A DNA stretch of 64,000 nucleotides from Alphaproteobacteria bacterium. GTDB taxonomy: Bacteria > Myxococcota_A > UBA796 > GCA-2862545. The notes under the pieces are model-generated. The model was not told where the DNA came from and ran no database searches. It saw only the letters and a list, made by a program, of their open reading frames with translations. Where the stretch lies: NCBI GenBank assembly GCA_020632885.1, contig JACKEQ010000003.1:1-64000 (forward strand), read 5' to 3'. How positions within the stretch are numbered: the first letter of the stretch is position 1; every line of letters starts with the position of its first letter. Shown here one piece after another: positions 42,561-51,171 of the stretch. Made by a program: the position numbers and the translations under genes.

Positions 42561-43405
42561 AGGCGCTCGTGCTCGGGGGGCCCACGGCCTCCGGCAAGAC
42601 CGGCCTGGCCGTGGAGCTGGCCCTCCAGCACGGAGCCGTCGTGGTCTCCGCGGACGCGATGCAGGTGTACCGCGGGATGGACATCGGGACCGGCAAGGCG
42701 ACCCTGGAGGAGCGTCGTGGGGTCCCGCACTTCGGCTTCGACCTCCGGGACCCCGACGAGCCCTTCGACGCAGCGGACTTCGTGGCCCTCGCCGAGCAGG
42801 TGATGGCGGGTCACGAGCGGGTGATCGTCGCTGGGGGGACGTCGCTGTACCTCCAGGCCCTCCGCCGCGGGCTGGTCGCGACCCCGGACCCCGATCCGGC
42901 CCTGCGCGCCGAGCTCGAGGCGACCCCGGACCTCCACGCCCGCCTCCAGGCCGTGGACCCCGTGCTGGCGACCCGACTGCACCCCAACGACCGCGTGCGG
43001 CTCGTCCGTGGCATCGAGGTGCACGCGCTCTCCGGCCAGCGGCTCTCGGAGCTCCACGACGCCCACGCCGCGGCTCCCGACCGGGTGGAGGTCCACGGCG
43101 TCTGGCTCGATCGGGAGGACCTCGACGCCCGCATCGACGCGCGGGTGCTCCAGATGATGGCGGACGGCTACCTGGACGAGGTCCGCGGCCTTCTCGCGGC
43201 CGGCTACCCGAGCACCCTCAAGCCCATGCGGTCGCTCGGCTACCGGCACCTCTGCGAGCACGTGGAGACGGGGCTCCCGCTCGACGAAGCCGTGCGACGC
43301 ACCCAGCGGGACACCCGCCGCTTCGCCCGCAAGCAGCGCACCTGGAGACGGCACGTGGGCCTCGGAGAGGACGTCGGGGCGGCGGTGCGCGCCATGGGCT
43401 GGTAG
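42557..43405 (+). CDS. miaA: tRNA dimethylallyltransferase
   Basis: 282 residues. Transfers dimethylallyl to A37 of UNN-decoding tRNAs. P-loop GGPTASGKTGLA, VVSADAMQVYRGMDIGTGK, HFGFDLRDPDEPF, VAGGTSLYLQAL and the C-terminal RDTRRFARKQRTWRR are diagnostic. Slightly shorter than E. coli MiaA (316). GTG overlaps the mutL stop (GTGA). The conserved mutL-miaA order supports one operon der-mutL-miaA. Confidence 0.95.
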   Translation: MKALVLGGPTASGKTGLAVELALQHGAVVVSADAMQVYRGMDIGTGKATLEERRGVPHFGFDLRDPDEPFDAADFVALAEQVMAGHERVIVAGGTSLYLQALRRGLVATPDPDPALRAELEATPDLHARLQAVDPVLATRLHPNDRVRLVRGIEVHALSGQRLSELHDAHAAAPDRVEVHGVWLDREDLDARIDARVLQMMADGYLDEVRGLLAAGYPSTLKPMRSLGYRHLCEHVETGLPLDEAVRRTQRDTRRFARKQRTWRRHVGLGEDVGAAVRAMGW

Positions 43406-43425
43406 CAGGGGAGAGTGGAGGACCC

Positions 43426-44199
43426 ATGGACACCCTGCTGTTGGCCGTCGAGAACGGTCTGCTCCTGTTCGACCCGGCCCAGGTGCCCTCCTGGGACGAC
43501 GAGGACGCCGCGGCGGCGAGCCTCTACCTCGACCCCGGGCTGAAGACGGAAGCCACCCTGGGCTGGCCGGATCCAGCCGCCGCGCGCGCCGAGGCGGTAG
43601 AGGTCGTCCGGTCCCACGGGCTCGGCGCGGGCTGGCACCTCGTGCACGGCGGCACCGAGGCGGCCTTCGCGCGCATCCTGGCTGCCGGGGAGCCCGTCCC
43701 GACGGGTGCTTCGCACGTCTGCACCGTGGGGATGGCCGGCTGGTCGGGGTGGATGGTGGGCCCGGCCACTGCGGTCTTCGACTTCGCCTTCGCCCCGCCG
43801 CCCCCCGCGGAGCTCGTGATGCCGGTCGGCGGGAGCTCGCTCGAGATCTGGGTCCAGGAGGTCGACGGTCCCGTGTTCATGGTCGCCGGGAGCCCGTCCG
43901 GCCCGCGCTACCTGCTGCGCTGGTCGGACGCCACGCCGACCCCGGGCGAGCCCGCCCTGCCGGGCGCGGGGAGCCACGGGGTCCACAAGGACGTGCTGGA
44001 GGCCGCGAACGCGGGTCTGGGCGAGGGGAGCCTCGTGCTCGCGATGTCCATCCCGGGTCGCGCGCCCCGGGTGCGCTGGGCACGCGGACGGTTCCGCTGG
44101 GCGGAGGAGGGTCCCGTCGGGCAGGTGGTCGCGCGCATCACGGGACGCGCGGGTGCGGACTGGATCCTCGAGCCCGTCGGTCCCGACGCCCTGGCCTGA
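43426..44199 (+). CDS. Unknown cytoplasmic protein
   Basis: 257 residues with no family I recognise. It has no signal or membrane helix. The sequence is rich in Trp, Gly and Pro, with segments ENGLLLFDPAQVPSWDDED at the start, HVCTVGMAGWSGWMVGPATAVFDFAFAPPPP in the middle, and ARGRFRWAEEGPVGQVV near the end. A Shine-Dalgarno GGAGG stands four bases before the ATG. It lies 20 bases after miaA and 12 before a small secreted protein. Function cannot be inferred. Confidence 0.65.
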   Translation: MDTLLLAVENGLLLFDPAQVPSWDDEDAAAASLYLDPGLKTEATLGWPDPAAARAEAVEVVRSHGLGAGWHLVHGGTEAAFARILAAGEPVPTGASHVCTVGMAGWSGWMVGPATAVFDFAFAPPPPAELVMPVGGSSLEIWVQEVDGPVFMVAGSPSGPRYLLRWSDATPTPGEPALPGAGSHGVHKDVLEAANAGLGEGSLVLAMSIPGRAPRVRWARGRFRWAEEGPVGQVVARITGRAGADWILEPVGPDALA

Positions 44200-44205
44200 T
44201 ATCCT
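44200..44205 (+). promoter_or_regulatory. Putative -10 box (TATCCT) of a leaderless promoter
   Basis: TATCCT, six-base spacer, then ATG at 44212, with no Shine-Dalgarno. It directly follows the TGA (44197-44199) of the preceding gene, which is in frame with the new start. No -35 element is seen. Confidence 0.42.
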
Positions 44206-44211
44206 CCGCCC

Positions 44212-44811
44212 ATGATCGCCCTGCTCGCCATCGCGTCCGCCAAGCCCGACCCCGCCCAGAGCGCCGAGATGCTCCTCGAGACCGAAGGGGGCTTCGAGGT
44301 CACCGCGGTGACGCCGTTGGACGGGAAGCCCGGCTGGTTCACCTGGACAGGCTCGAAGGGCGGCGAGCCCTGCCAGGGCTCCGTCGAGGTCACCAGGGCC
44401 CACAAGAAGAAGCCGCGGGGCCGGTTCTCCGCCGCCTGCGACAAGCCGACCGCAGAGGCTCGCGAGCCCGTGACGACGGGCACGTTCACCGCCACCGAGG
44501 ACTGTGGCCCCAACGCGGCCGGCGTGCCCGTCACGGTCACCTGGAGCCTGACGCTGGCCGGCGGCGCCTTCGAGCTCGCGGGCGACGGCTACCAGACGCT
44601 GTACCGGGCCTGGGGGAGCGCGAAGTCCGGGCCTCCGGTCGAGCTCGTCGTGGAGGACGCCGAGGAGGGCACCACGCTGCCTCCGGACGCCCTCGGGCGC
44701 GCAGCGTTCCTGCTGGAGCCCCGCGAGATCGGCTTCGTCGCCACGCCGGGCACCATCGTGCTCGGATGCAGGGAGTCGCTCACGTTCGCCCCGGACCCCG
44801 GCCCGCGTTAG
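44212..44811 (+). CDS. Small secreted protein of unknown function
   Basis: 199 residues. The first ten residues MIALLAIASA form a very short signal with a likely cut before KPDPAQ. An in-frame TGA 15 bases upstream excludes a longer start. Mature protein: about 190 residues, beta-rich, with cysteines in GGEPCQGSVE, FSAACDKP, ATEDCGPNA and VLGCRES, which could make two disulfides. A Lys-rich loop (RAHKKKPRG) stands out. No family recognised. It precedes accA by 38 bases and is probably unrelated to it. Confidence 0.7.
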   Translation: MIALLAIASAKPDPAQSAEMLLETEGGFEVTAVTPLDGKPGWFTWTGSKGGEPCQGSVEVTRAHKKKPRGRFSAACDKPTAEAREPVTTGTFTATEDCGPNAAGVPVTVTWSLTLAGGAFELAGDGYQTLYRAWGSAKSGPPVELVVEDAEEGTTLPPDALGRAAFLLEPREIGFVATPGTIVLGCRESLTFAPDPGPR

Positions 44812-44849
44812 GCGGGCGCTTCGATCGGTCTACACGCCTGGAGGACGTC

Positions 44850-45830
44850 GTGGTGGACGTGGTTCTCGACTTCGAGCGGCCCGTGGTGGAGCTCCAGAAG
44901 CGCATCGAGCAGCTCAAGGAGCTGCACCAGTCGGACGGCGTGGACCTGTCCGCCTCCATCCAGGCGCTCGAGGACCAGGCGGAGAAGCTCCAGGAGCGCA
45001 TCTTCGCGCAGCTCTCCCCATGGCAGCGCACGCTCATCGCGCGCCATCCGGGCCGGCCGTTCACGCTCGACTACGTGCACGCGCTGTTCACGGAGTGGAC
45101 CGAGCTCCACGGCGACCGCGCCGGCTTCGACGACAACGCGATCATCGCGGGCATGGCCCGCTTCCGCACCCTCGGGCTGCCCTGCGACGGCATGCCCATC
45201 ATGGTCATGGGTCACCAGAAGGGCCGGAACACCCGCGAGAACCTCAAGCACAACTTCGGGATGGCGCGGCCGGACGGCTACCGCAAGGCGCTGCGGCTCA
45301 TGAAGCTGGCGGACCGGTTCAACATGCCGATCCTCACGTTCATCGACACGCCGGGGGCCTACCCCGGCCTCGATGCCGAAGAGCGCGGCCAGGCCGAGGC
45401 CATCGCCCGCAACATCCTCGAGATGGCCCGCCTGCGCGTGCCGATCGTGGCCGTGGTCGCGGGCGAGGGCGGCTCGGGCGGCGCGCTCGCCCTCGGGGTC
45501 GCGAACCGCGTGCTGATGCTCGAGAACTCGGTGTACTCCGTGATCAGCCCGGAGGGCTGCGCCGCCATCCTCTGGCGCGACCGCGCGGAAGGCCCCCGGG
45601 CTGCCCAGGCGCTGAAGATCACCGCGAAGGACTGCCTCGACCTCGAGGTCGTGGACGAGGTGGTGCCGGAGCCGGGCGGCGGGGCCCACCGCGGCCGGAA
45701 GGAGGCCCTGGCGGCCGTCGGCGACGTGCTGCGCCGTCACTTCGCCGAGCTCACGGCGATGTCGCCCCAGGAGCTGGTCGATCAGCGGTACGACCGCTTC
45801 CGGAACCTCGGGGCGGTCACCGAGGTCTGA
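44850..45830 (+). CDS. accA: Acetyl-CoA carboxylase carboxyltransferase subunit alpha
   Basis: 326 residues, normal length. With AccD it carboxylates acetyl-CoA to malonyl-CoA, the first step of fatty-acid synthesis. The N-terminus LDFERPVVELQKRIEQL, the core GRNTRENLKHNFGMARPDGYRKALRLM, TFIDTPGAYPGLDAEERGQAEAIA, GEGGSGGALALG and SVISPEGCAAILW are diagnostic of AccA. GGAGG at 44840-44844 precedes two adjacent GTG codons (44850 and 44853); either could start. accD is not in the window. aroA follows after one base. Confidence 0.95.
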   Translation: MVDVVLDFERPVVELQKRIEQLKELHQSDGVDLSASIQALEDQAEKLQERIFAQLSPWQRTLIARHPGRPFTLDYVHALFTEWTELHGDRAGFDDNAIIAGMARFRTLGLPCDGMPIMVMGHQKGRNTRENLKHNFGMARPDGYRKALRLMKLADRFNMPILTFIDTPGAYPGLDAEERGQAEAIARNILEMARLRVPIVAVVAGEGGSGGALALGVANRVLMLENSVYSVISPEGCAAILWRDRAEGPRAAQALKITAKDCLDLEVVDEVVPEPGGGAHRGRKEALAAVGDVLRRHFAELTAMSPQELVDQRYDRFRNLGAVTEV

Positions 45831-45831
45831 C

Positions 45832-47088
45832 GTGGGCGTCCGTCTGCGGGGCAGCATCCGTGTCCCGGGCGACAAGTCCGTCAGTCATCGTGCCTTCCTG
45901 ATCCCCGCACTCGCGGAGGGCACGGCCGTCGTCCGCAACGCGCTCGACAGCGAGGACGTCGCCCGCTCGCGCGCGCTGGCCGAGGCTTTCGGCGCCACGG
46001 TCGTCCGGGACGGCGAGGGCTGGCGGGTCACCGGCGGTCCCCCGCGCGAGCCCCCCGACGTGGTGGACTGCGGCAACTCCGGCACCACCATGCGGCTCGG
46101 CTGCGGGGTGCTGGCCCATGCGCCCGGTCTGCGCGTGCTCACCGGGGACGGGTCCCTGCGCACACGGCCGATGGCCCGCATCCTCGGTCCGCTGGCCCAG
46201 CTCGGACTGGAGGTGCGCGGGAGGGAAGGGGACACCCGCGCCCCGCTCGTGCTCCGCGGCGGCGTGGAGCGCACCGGGACGTTCGATCTGCCCGTCGCGT
46301 CCGCCCAGGTGAAGTCGGCCATCCTGCTCGCCGGGAAGGCCCGCGGCGTCCGGGTGCGCGAGCCCGAGCGGAGCCGCGACCACACCGAGCGCCTCCTCAC
46401 GGCCATGGGGGCCGACCTGACGACCCATGCGGACGGCTGGCTCGAGCTCCGCCCGTCCCGCTGGGAGGCCGTGGACATCGACGTCCCGGGAGACCTCTCC
46501 AGCGCGGCCTTCTGGCTGGCCGCCGCCGCGACACTGCCGGGCAGCGAGGTGGTGCTGCCGGGGGTCGGCGTGAACCCCACGCGCGATGGGGTGCTCCGCG
46601 CCCTGCTCGCCATGGGCGCCGACATCACCATCGAGCCCGACGCGCAGGCCATCGAGCCCACCGCTACGCTCGTGGTGCGCGGGTCCGGGCTCGTGGGCGC
46701 GCGGATCGACGGAGAGCTCGCGCTGGCATCCCTCGACGAGCTCCCGGTGCTCGCGGTCGTCGCAGCGCTCGCCGAAGGGGAGACCGTCATCGCGGACGCC
46801 GCTGAGCTCCGGGTGAAGGAGTCCGACCGCATCGCGCGCGTGGTGGCGGGTCTGCGCGCCTTCGGTGCCCGCGTGGAGGAGCGTCCGGACGGCATGGTGA
46901 TCGAGGGCGGCCGGTTCGGGGGTCCGCGGCCCCGCATCGACGCGCACGGCGACCACAGGCTCGCGATGGCCTTCGCGGTCGCGGGTCTGCATCACCCCGA
47001 CGGCGTCGAGCTCGTGCATGCGGAGAGCGTGCGCACCAGCTACCCGTCGTTCTTCGACCACCTCGCCGCCCTGAAGGAGGCCCGATGA
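45832..47088 (+). CDS. aroA: 3-phosphoshikimate 1-carboxyvinyltransferase (EPSP synthase)
   Basis: 418 residues. Joins shikimate-3-phosphate and PEP in aromatic amino acid synthesis. GSIRVPGDKSVSHRAFL, CGNSGTTMRLGCG, DGSLRTRPM, VASAQVKSAILLAG, VKESDRIA and HGDHRLAMAFAV are all present. The CGNSGTTMRL loop resembles the class of Bacillus-type enzymes rather than E. coli's LGNAGTAMRP. GTG start one base after the accA stop. The aroA-cmk-rpsA order is conserved across Proteobacteria. Confidence 0.96.
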   Translation: MGVRLRGSIRVPGDKSVSHRAFLIPALAEGTAVVRNALDSEDVARSRALAEAFGATVVRDGEGWRVTGGPPREPPDVVDCGNSGTTMRLGCGVLAHAPGLRVLTGDGSLRTRPMARILGPLAQLGLEVRGREGDTRAPLVLRGGVERTGTFDLPVASAQVKSAILLAGKARGVRVREPERSRDHTERLLTAMGADLTTHADGWLELRPSRWEAVDIDVPGDLSSAAFWLAAAATLPGSEVVLPGVGVNPTRDGVLRALLAMGADITIEPDAQAIEPTATLVVRGSGLVGARIDGELALASLDELPVLAVVAALAEGETVIADAAELRVKESDRIARVVAGLRAFGARVEERPDGMVIEGGRFGGPRPRIDAHGDHRLAMAFAVAGLHHPDGVELVHAESVRTSYPSFFDHLAALKEAR

Positions 47089-47759
47089 CCAAGCCGCTCA
47101 CCATCGCCGTCGATGGCCCCGGGTCCGCCGGGAAGGGCACCGTCGCCCGGGGCGTCGCGCGCACCCTGCGCTACCAGTACATCGACACCGGCGCGATGTA
47201 CCGGGCCGTCGCGCTGATGGCCCTGCGGAACGGGGTGTCCTGGGACGACGTGGACGGCCTGGCGGAGCTCGCATCGCGGCTCGAGTTCCGGTTCGCGTTC
47301 GAGGGCGACGTCCTGCGCGTGCTGGTCGACGGGAACGACGTCACGTCCGCCATCCGGTCCGACGAGATCGGGATGGGTGCGTCCATGGTCTCCAAGCACG
47401 CCCCCGTGCGCACGGCGCTCCTGCAGCTCCAGCGCGACCTCGGTGCGGCGGGCGGCGTGGTGATGGACGGGCGGGACATCGGCACGGTCGTGCTCCCGGA
47501 CGCCGAGCTCAAGGTGTACCTGGACGCCGACCTGGAGGTCCGCGCACGCCGGCGTCACGAGGAGCTCCTGCGGCGCGGCACGCCCCAGCCCTACGACCGT
47601 GTGCGCGACGCGCTCGCCAAGCGCGACCGCCAGGACATGGAGCGGGCGACCGCACCGCTCAAGGCCGCCGAGGACGCCGTGATGCTCGACACCACGGACC
47701 TGACCATCGAGAACGCCACCCGGGCCATCCTCCTGCTCGCCCGCGAGCGGGGCGCTTGA
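47085..47759 (+). CDS. cmk: Cytidylate kinase
   Basis: 224 residues. Phosphorylates CMP and dCMP. P-loop GPGSAGKGTVARG, YQYIDTGAMYRAVAL, VVMDGRDIGTVVLPDAELKVYLDA and RDRQDMERATAPLKAA are diagnostic. ATG overlaps the aroA stop (ATGA). It is followed by a 148-base leader before rpsA. Confidence 0.96.
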   Translation: MTKPLTIAVDGPGSAGKGTVARGVARTLRYQYIDTGAMYRAVALMALRNGVSWDDVDGLAELASRLEFRFAFEGDVLRVLVDGNDVTSAIRSDEIGMGASMVSKHAPVRTALLQLQRDLGAAGGVVMDGRDIGTVVLPDAELKVYLDADLEVRARRRHEELLRRGTPQPYDRVRDALAKRDRQDMERATAPLKAAEDAVMLDTTDLTIENATRAILLLARERGA

Positions 47760-47789
47760 CTCGGGCCGGTCGCTCGATTACGCGCGAAC

Positions 47790-47837
47790 TCCCGGATCGC
47801 TCCGGGATCAACCAGCCCCCGACCGATCGGGACGGTC
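47790..47837 (+). promoter_or_regulatory. Two hairpins in the rpsA leader
   Basis: TCCCGGA-TCGC-TCCGGGA (47790-47807) is a perfect seven-pair stem with a four-base loop. A second stem GACCG/CGGTC lies at 47821-47837. Neither is followed by a T tract, so intrinsic termination of cmk is doubtful. In E. coli S1 represses its own mRNA through leader hairpins; the position between cmk and rpsA suggests a similar element, but no sequence match to the known leader was made. Confidence 0.35.
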
Positions 47838-47907
47838 GCGAGGCGTCACAGAACCTCCCGTCAGAATTCGATCGTGGCCGGGCACGCCCCGGGCACACAG
47901 GAACTGT

Positions 47908-49638
47908 ATGAACACCGATTCCAGCATCCTCGACCTCGATCTCAGCAAGCTGAGCCAGATCGACGACGACTCCTTCAAGAACTTCTTCGACGACATGATG
48001 GCCGACAAGGGCACCCGCGAGCAGTCCGTGGTGACCGGGCGGGTCATCGGCATCTCGGACGACTGGGTCACCGTCGACATCAGCTTCAAGGCAGAGGGAC
48101 TGATCCCCGCCGCAGAGTTCCGTGGTCCGGATGGCGAGATGACGATCGCCGTGGGCGACACGGTGGACGTCTACCTCGACAGCATGGGCGGCGACGACGG
48201 CGTCCTGTACCTCTCGAAGGAGAAGGCGGACCTCATGAAGGCCTGGGAGGAGATCTCCCAGGCGGTCCAGCGCGACGAGGTGGTCGAGGGCCAGGTCATC
48301 GCCCGCGTCAAGGGCGGCCTGCAGGTCGACATCGGCGTCAAGGCGTTCCTCCCGGGCTCCCAGGTGGACCTCCGTCCGGTCAAGAACCTGGACAAGCTCC
48401 TCGGCGAGACCTTCCAGTTCAAGATCATCAAGTTCAACAAGAAGCGCGGCAACATCGTGCTCTCCCGCCGCGTCCTGCTCGAGCAGGAGCGTGAGGAGAA
48501 GCGCGAGGAGACCCTGAAGAGCCTCACGATCGGCGCGATCATGACCGGTATCGTGAAGAACATCACGGACTACGGCGCCTTCGTGGACCTCGGCGGCATC
48601 GACGGCCTGCTCCACATCACGGACATGAGCTACGGGCGCCTCGAGCACCCCAGCCAGATGTTCGAGGTCGGTCAGGCGATCGAGGTCAAGATCCTCAAGT
48701 ACGACCCCGACAGCCAGCGCGTGTCCCTCGGCTTCAAGCAGATCCGCCCCGATCCGTGGGAGGAGGCCGAGTACAAGTACCCGGTCGGCGCCATCGTGCG
48801 CGGCAAGGTCGTGTCGATCCCCGACTACGGCGCGTTCATCGAGCTCGAGGACGGCATCGAGGGCCTGGTGCACATCTCCGAGATGACCTGGGACAAGAAG
48901 GTCAAGCACCCCAGCAAGCTCGTGAACGTCGGCGACGTCATCGAGGCCAAGGTGCTCGGCATGGACGTCGTGAACAAGCGCATCTCGCTGGGCATGAAGC
49001 AGCTCGAGCCCAACCCCTGGGACGTCGTCGAGCAGCGCTACCCCGCGGGCAGCATCGTGCAGGGCAAGGTCCGGAACATCACGGACTTCGGCATCTTCGT
49101 CGGCATCGACGAGGGCATCGACGGCCTCGTGCACATCTCGGACCTCTCCTGGGGCCAGCGCATCCGGCACCCGTCCGAGCGCTACCAGAAGGGTGACGAG
49201 GTCGAGGCCCGCGTGCTCGACATCGACATCGACAAGCACCGGTTCAGCCTGGGCATCAAGCAGCTCACGCAGGACCCCTGGTTCACCGTGCACAACCGCT
49301 ACATGTACGGCCAGGTGGTCGAGGGCCCCGTGGTCCACGTCACCGACTTCGGCGTGTTCGTGGAGCTCGAGGACGGTGTCGAGGGCCTCGTGCACCTGTC
49401 CGAGCTCGCCCACGACGGCGACGACTGGCACACGCACTACCCCGAGAACAAGGCCATCCGCGCCGAGGTCGTGCACATCGACCCCGAGCTCCGTCGGATC
49501 AGCCTCTCCGAGCGTGGTGCGCTCGAGCGCGCCGAGGGCGACGTCGACGGCTACATGCAGCGTCAGGGTGACGCCGCGGCCCGCCTCGGCGACGTCATGG
49601 GCGACCTGTCGGCCAAGTTCGGCGGCGACGAGAGCTGA
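47908..49638 (+). CDS. rpsA: 30S ribosomal protein S1
   Basis: 576 residues with six S1 RNA-binding domains, the full Gram-negative form. Domain starts are visible at about 43 (GRVIGISDDWVTVDI), 127 (GQVIARVKGGLQVDIG), 212 (GIVKNITDYGAFVDLGG), 297, 384 and 472 (GPVVHVTDFGVFVELED). S1 brings mRNA to the 30S subunit. If leaderless mRNAs are common here, S1 would be dispensable for those. The first 35 residues are acidic (DDDSFKNFFDDMM). AGGA lies six bases before the ATG. The LapA-like gene starts on the last base of its stop. Confidence 0.97.
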   Translation: MNTDSSILDLDLSKLSQIDDDSFKNFFDDMMADKGTREQSVVTGRVIGISDDWVTVDISFKAEGLIPAAEFRGPDGEMTIAVGDTVDVYLDSMGGDDGVLYLSKEKADLMKAWEEISQAVQRDEVVEGQVIARVKGGLQVDIGVKAFLPGSQVDLRPVKNLDKLLGETFQFKIIKFNKKRGNIVLSRRVLLEQEREEKREETLKSLTIGAIMTGIVKNITDYGAFVDLGGIDGLLHITDMSYGRLEHPSQMFEVGQAIEVKILKYDPDSQRVSLGFKQIRPDPWEEAEYKYPVGAIVRGKVVSIPDYGAFIELEDGIEGLVHISEMTWDKKVKHPSKLVNVGDVIEAKVLGMDVVNKRISLGMKQLEPNPWDVVEQRYPAGSIVQGKVRNITDFGIFVGIDEGIDGLVHISDLSWGQRIRHPSERYQKGDEVEARVLDIDIDKHRFSLGIKQLTQDPWFTVHNRYMYGQVVEGPVVHVTDFGVFVELEDGVEGLVHLSELAHDGDDWHTHYPENKAIRAEVVHIDPELRRISLSERGALERAEGDVDGYMQRQGDAAARLGDVMGDLSAKFGGDES

Positions 49639-49925
49639 TGAAGTACGTCCTCTACGCTCTGCCTGTGCTCCTCGTCGCCCTCCTGGGCGGCGCGGGGTGG
49701 CTGTTCTGGGTCCAGAACAGCCAGCAGGAGGTGCTCACGAGCTTCGAGCTCTGGGGCCTCGGCCGCTACGGCAGGGTGTGGAAGGTCCCGGTGCTGATCG
49801 CCACCAGCGGCGGCATCGGAGCGGTCCTCGGGCTCGTCGTGGGCGGTTGGCTCATGGCGCGCCTGAAGAACCGCCGCATCCGCGCGCTCACCGCCGCATC
49901 CGGAGGCTCGGAGTCGTCGTGGTGA
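49638..49925 (+). CDS. Small LapA-like membrane protein
   Basis: 95 residues with two membrane helices (about 4-25 and 50-72) and a short basic C-terminal tail (MARLKNRRIRAL). The pattern FWVQNSQQEVLTSFELWG between the helices and the GLVVGGWLMA second helix fit the LapA/DUF1049 family. In E. coli lapA also lies downstream of rpsA and its product helps regulate LpxC and LPS level with FtsH. That role here is inference from fold and position. ATG shares one base with the rpsA stop (TGATG). Confidence 0.75.
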   Translation: MKYVLYALPVLLVALLGGAGWLFWVQNSQQEVLTSFELWGLGRYGRVWKVPVLIATSGGIGAVLGLVVGGWLMARLKNRRIRALTAASGGSESSW

Positions 49926-49950
49926 CCTCGGGTTCACTCCGGGGTCACGC

Positions 49951-51171
49951 GTGAGCGCACGGGCGAATCGGGGTCGCGTCCTCGCGGCCCGGGCCTTGAT
50001 GGCGATCGAAGACGGCGCGCACGCAGAAGACGTGCTCGCCGCCGATCTGCCCGAGGGCAGCGACGGCCGGCTGGCCTGGCACATCACGTTCGGGGTCCTA
50101 CGCAACAGGTCCCGCGTGGATGCCGCGCTCCGGCCGTTCCTGCGCCAGCCGCTGCCCACCCTGGACCCTCCGGTCCGGGCGGTGCTCCGGATGGGCGCCT
50201 TCGAGAAGCTCTTCGCGCGCACACCCGACCACGCGGCCGTGCAGCAGGGGGTCGAAGTCGCTCGAAAGATCGGCGCGAAGCGGGCAGTGGGCCTCGTGAA
50301 TGCCGTGCTGCGCAGGGTCAGACCGGCCAAGGGCATGTCGCGCGCCGAGCAGCTCGACATGCCGCCGTGGCTCCTGGCCCGCTGGGACGCGCGGTACGGC
50401 GAGGAGGCGACGTCCACCTGGTGCGAGCGCGACCACACCGTGCCGCCCGTCTGCCTCGTGACCCACGAGCCCGAGGCCCTCGACGCGCTCCTCTCGGAAG
50501 AGGCGCCCACAGCGCGCGTCGCGGGCGTCGATGTCGCGAACACCCGCGTGATCACGGCCTCCGCGAACCCTCCGGGCCTGGAGCAGGGGGTCGCGTGGGT
50601 GCAGGATCCCGCCGCCGTGCACGTGGCCGACCTCCTCGCGGACGCCGTGGGGCAGGGCAGGGTGCTCGACGCCACCGCTGCACCCGGCGGGAAGTCGTTG
50701 AGGCTCTGGTCGAGGGGTCTGGACGTCGTCGCCACCGACATCCCCCGGCGCGCTCACCTCATCCGCGAGAACGTCGCGAGGATTGGCGCTACGATCGAGG
50801 TCCGAACTCACGACTGGAACGAACCTTCGAGTGACTTCGAAGCCTTCGACGGCGTGCTCCTCGACGCGCCCTGCACCGGGCTCGGGACGACCCGCCGGCA
50901 TCCCGAGATCCGCTGGAGGCGGCACGTCACCGACCTGCCGGGAGCCTCCGAGCTCCAGGCGCGCCTGCTGCGCAACGTGAGCACCCTCGTGAAGCCCGGC
51001 GGCGTCCTGGTCTACGCGGTGTGCAGCCCTGAGCCCGAGGAGGGTGAGGGGGTCGTGCGCCCGTTCCTCGAGGAGGGCGGCTTCCGGCTGGAGGCCGTGT
51101 TCGCGTCCGCGCCGCCGACCGGGGAGGAAGACGCGCACCAGGCCTTCGTGCTGCGCCGGGAGGGCCCTTGA
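49951..51171 (+). CDS. rsmB: 16S rRNA (cytosine-967-C5)-methyltransferase RsmB
   Basis: 406 residues. N-terminal NusB-like RNA-binding domain (about 5-130, with LAWHITFGVLRNRSRVDA), then a Rossmann methyltransferase: SAM site DATAAPGGKSLRLW, motif IV LDAPCTGLGTTRRHPEIRWRR and the catalytic-Cys motif YAVCSPEPEEGE. GTG start 25 bases after the LapA-like gene. Its stop overlaps the TTG start of mutS. rsmB-mutS adjacency is not the usual order in E. coli. Confidence 0.93.
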   Translation: MSARANRGRVLAARALMAIEDGAHAEDVLAADLPEGSDGRLAWHITFGVLRNRSRVDAALRPFLRQPLPTLDPPVRAVLRMGAFEKLFARTPDHAAVQQGVEVARKIGAKRAVGLVNAVLRRVRPAKGMSRAEQLDMPPWLLARWDARYGEEATSTWCERDHTVPPVCLVTHEPEALDALLSEEAPTARVAGVDVANTRVITASANPPGLEQGVAWVQDPAAVHVADLLADAVGQGRVLDATAAPGGKSLRLWSRGLDVVATDIPRRAHLIRENVARIGATIEVRTHDWNEPSSDFEAFDGVLLDAPCTGLGTTRRHPEIRWRRHVTDLPGASELQARLLRNVSTLVKPGGVLVYAVCSPEPEEGEGVVRPFLEEGGFRLEAVFASAPPTGEEDAHQAFVLRREGP

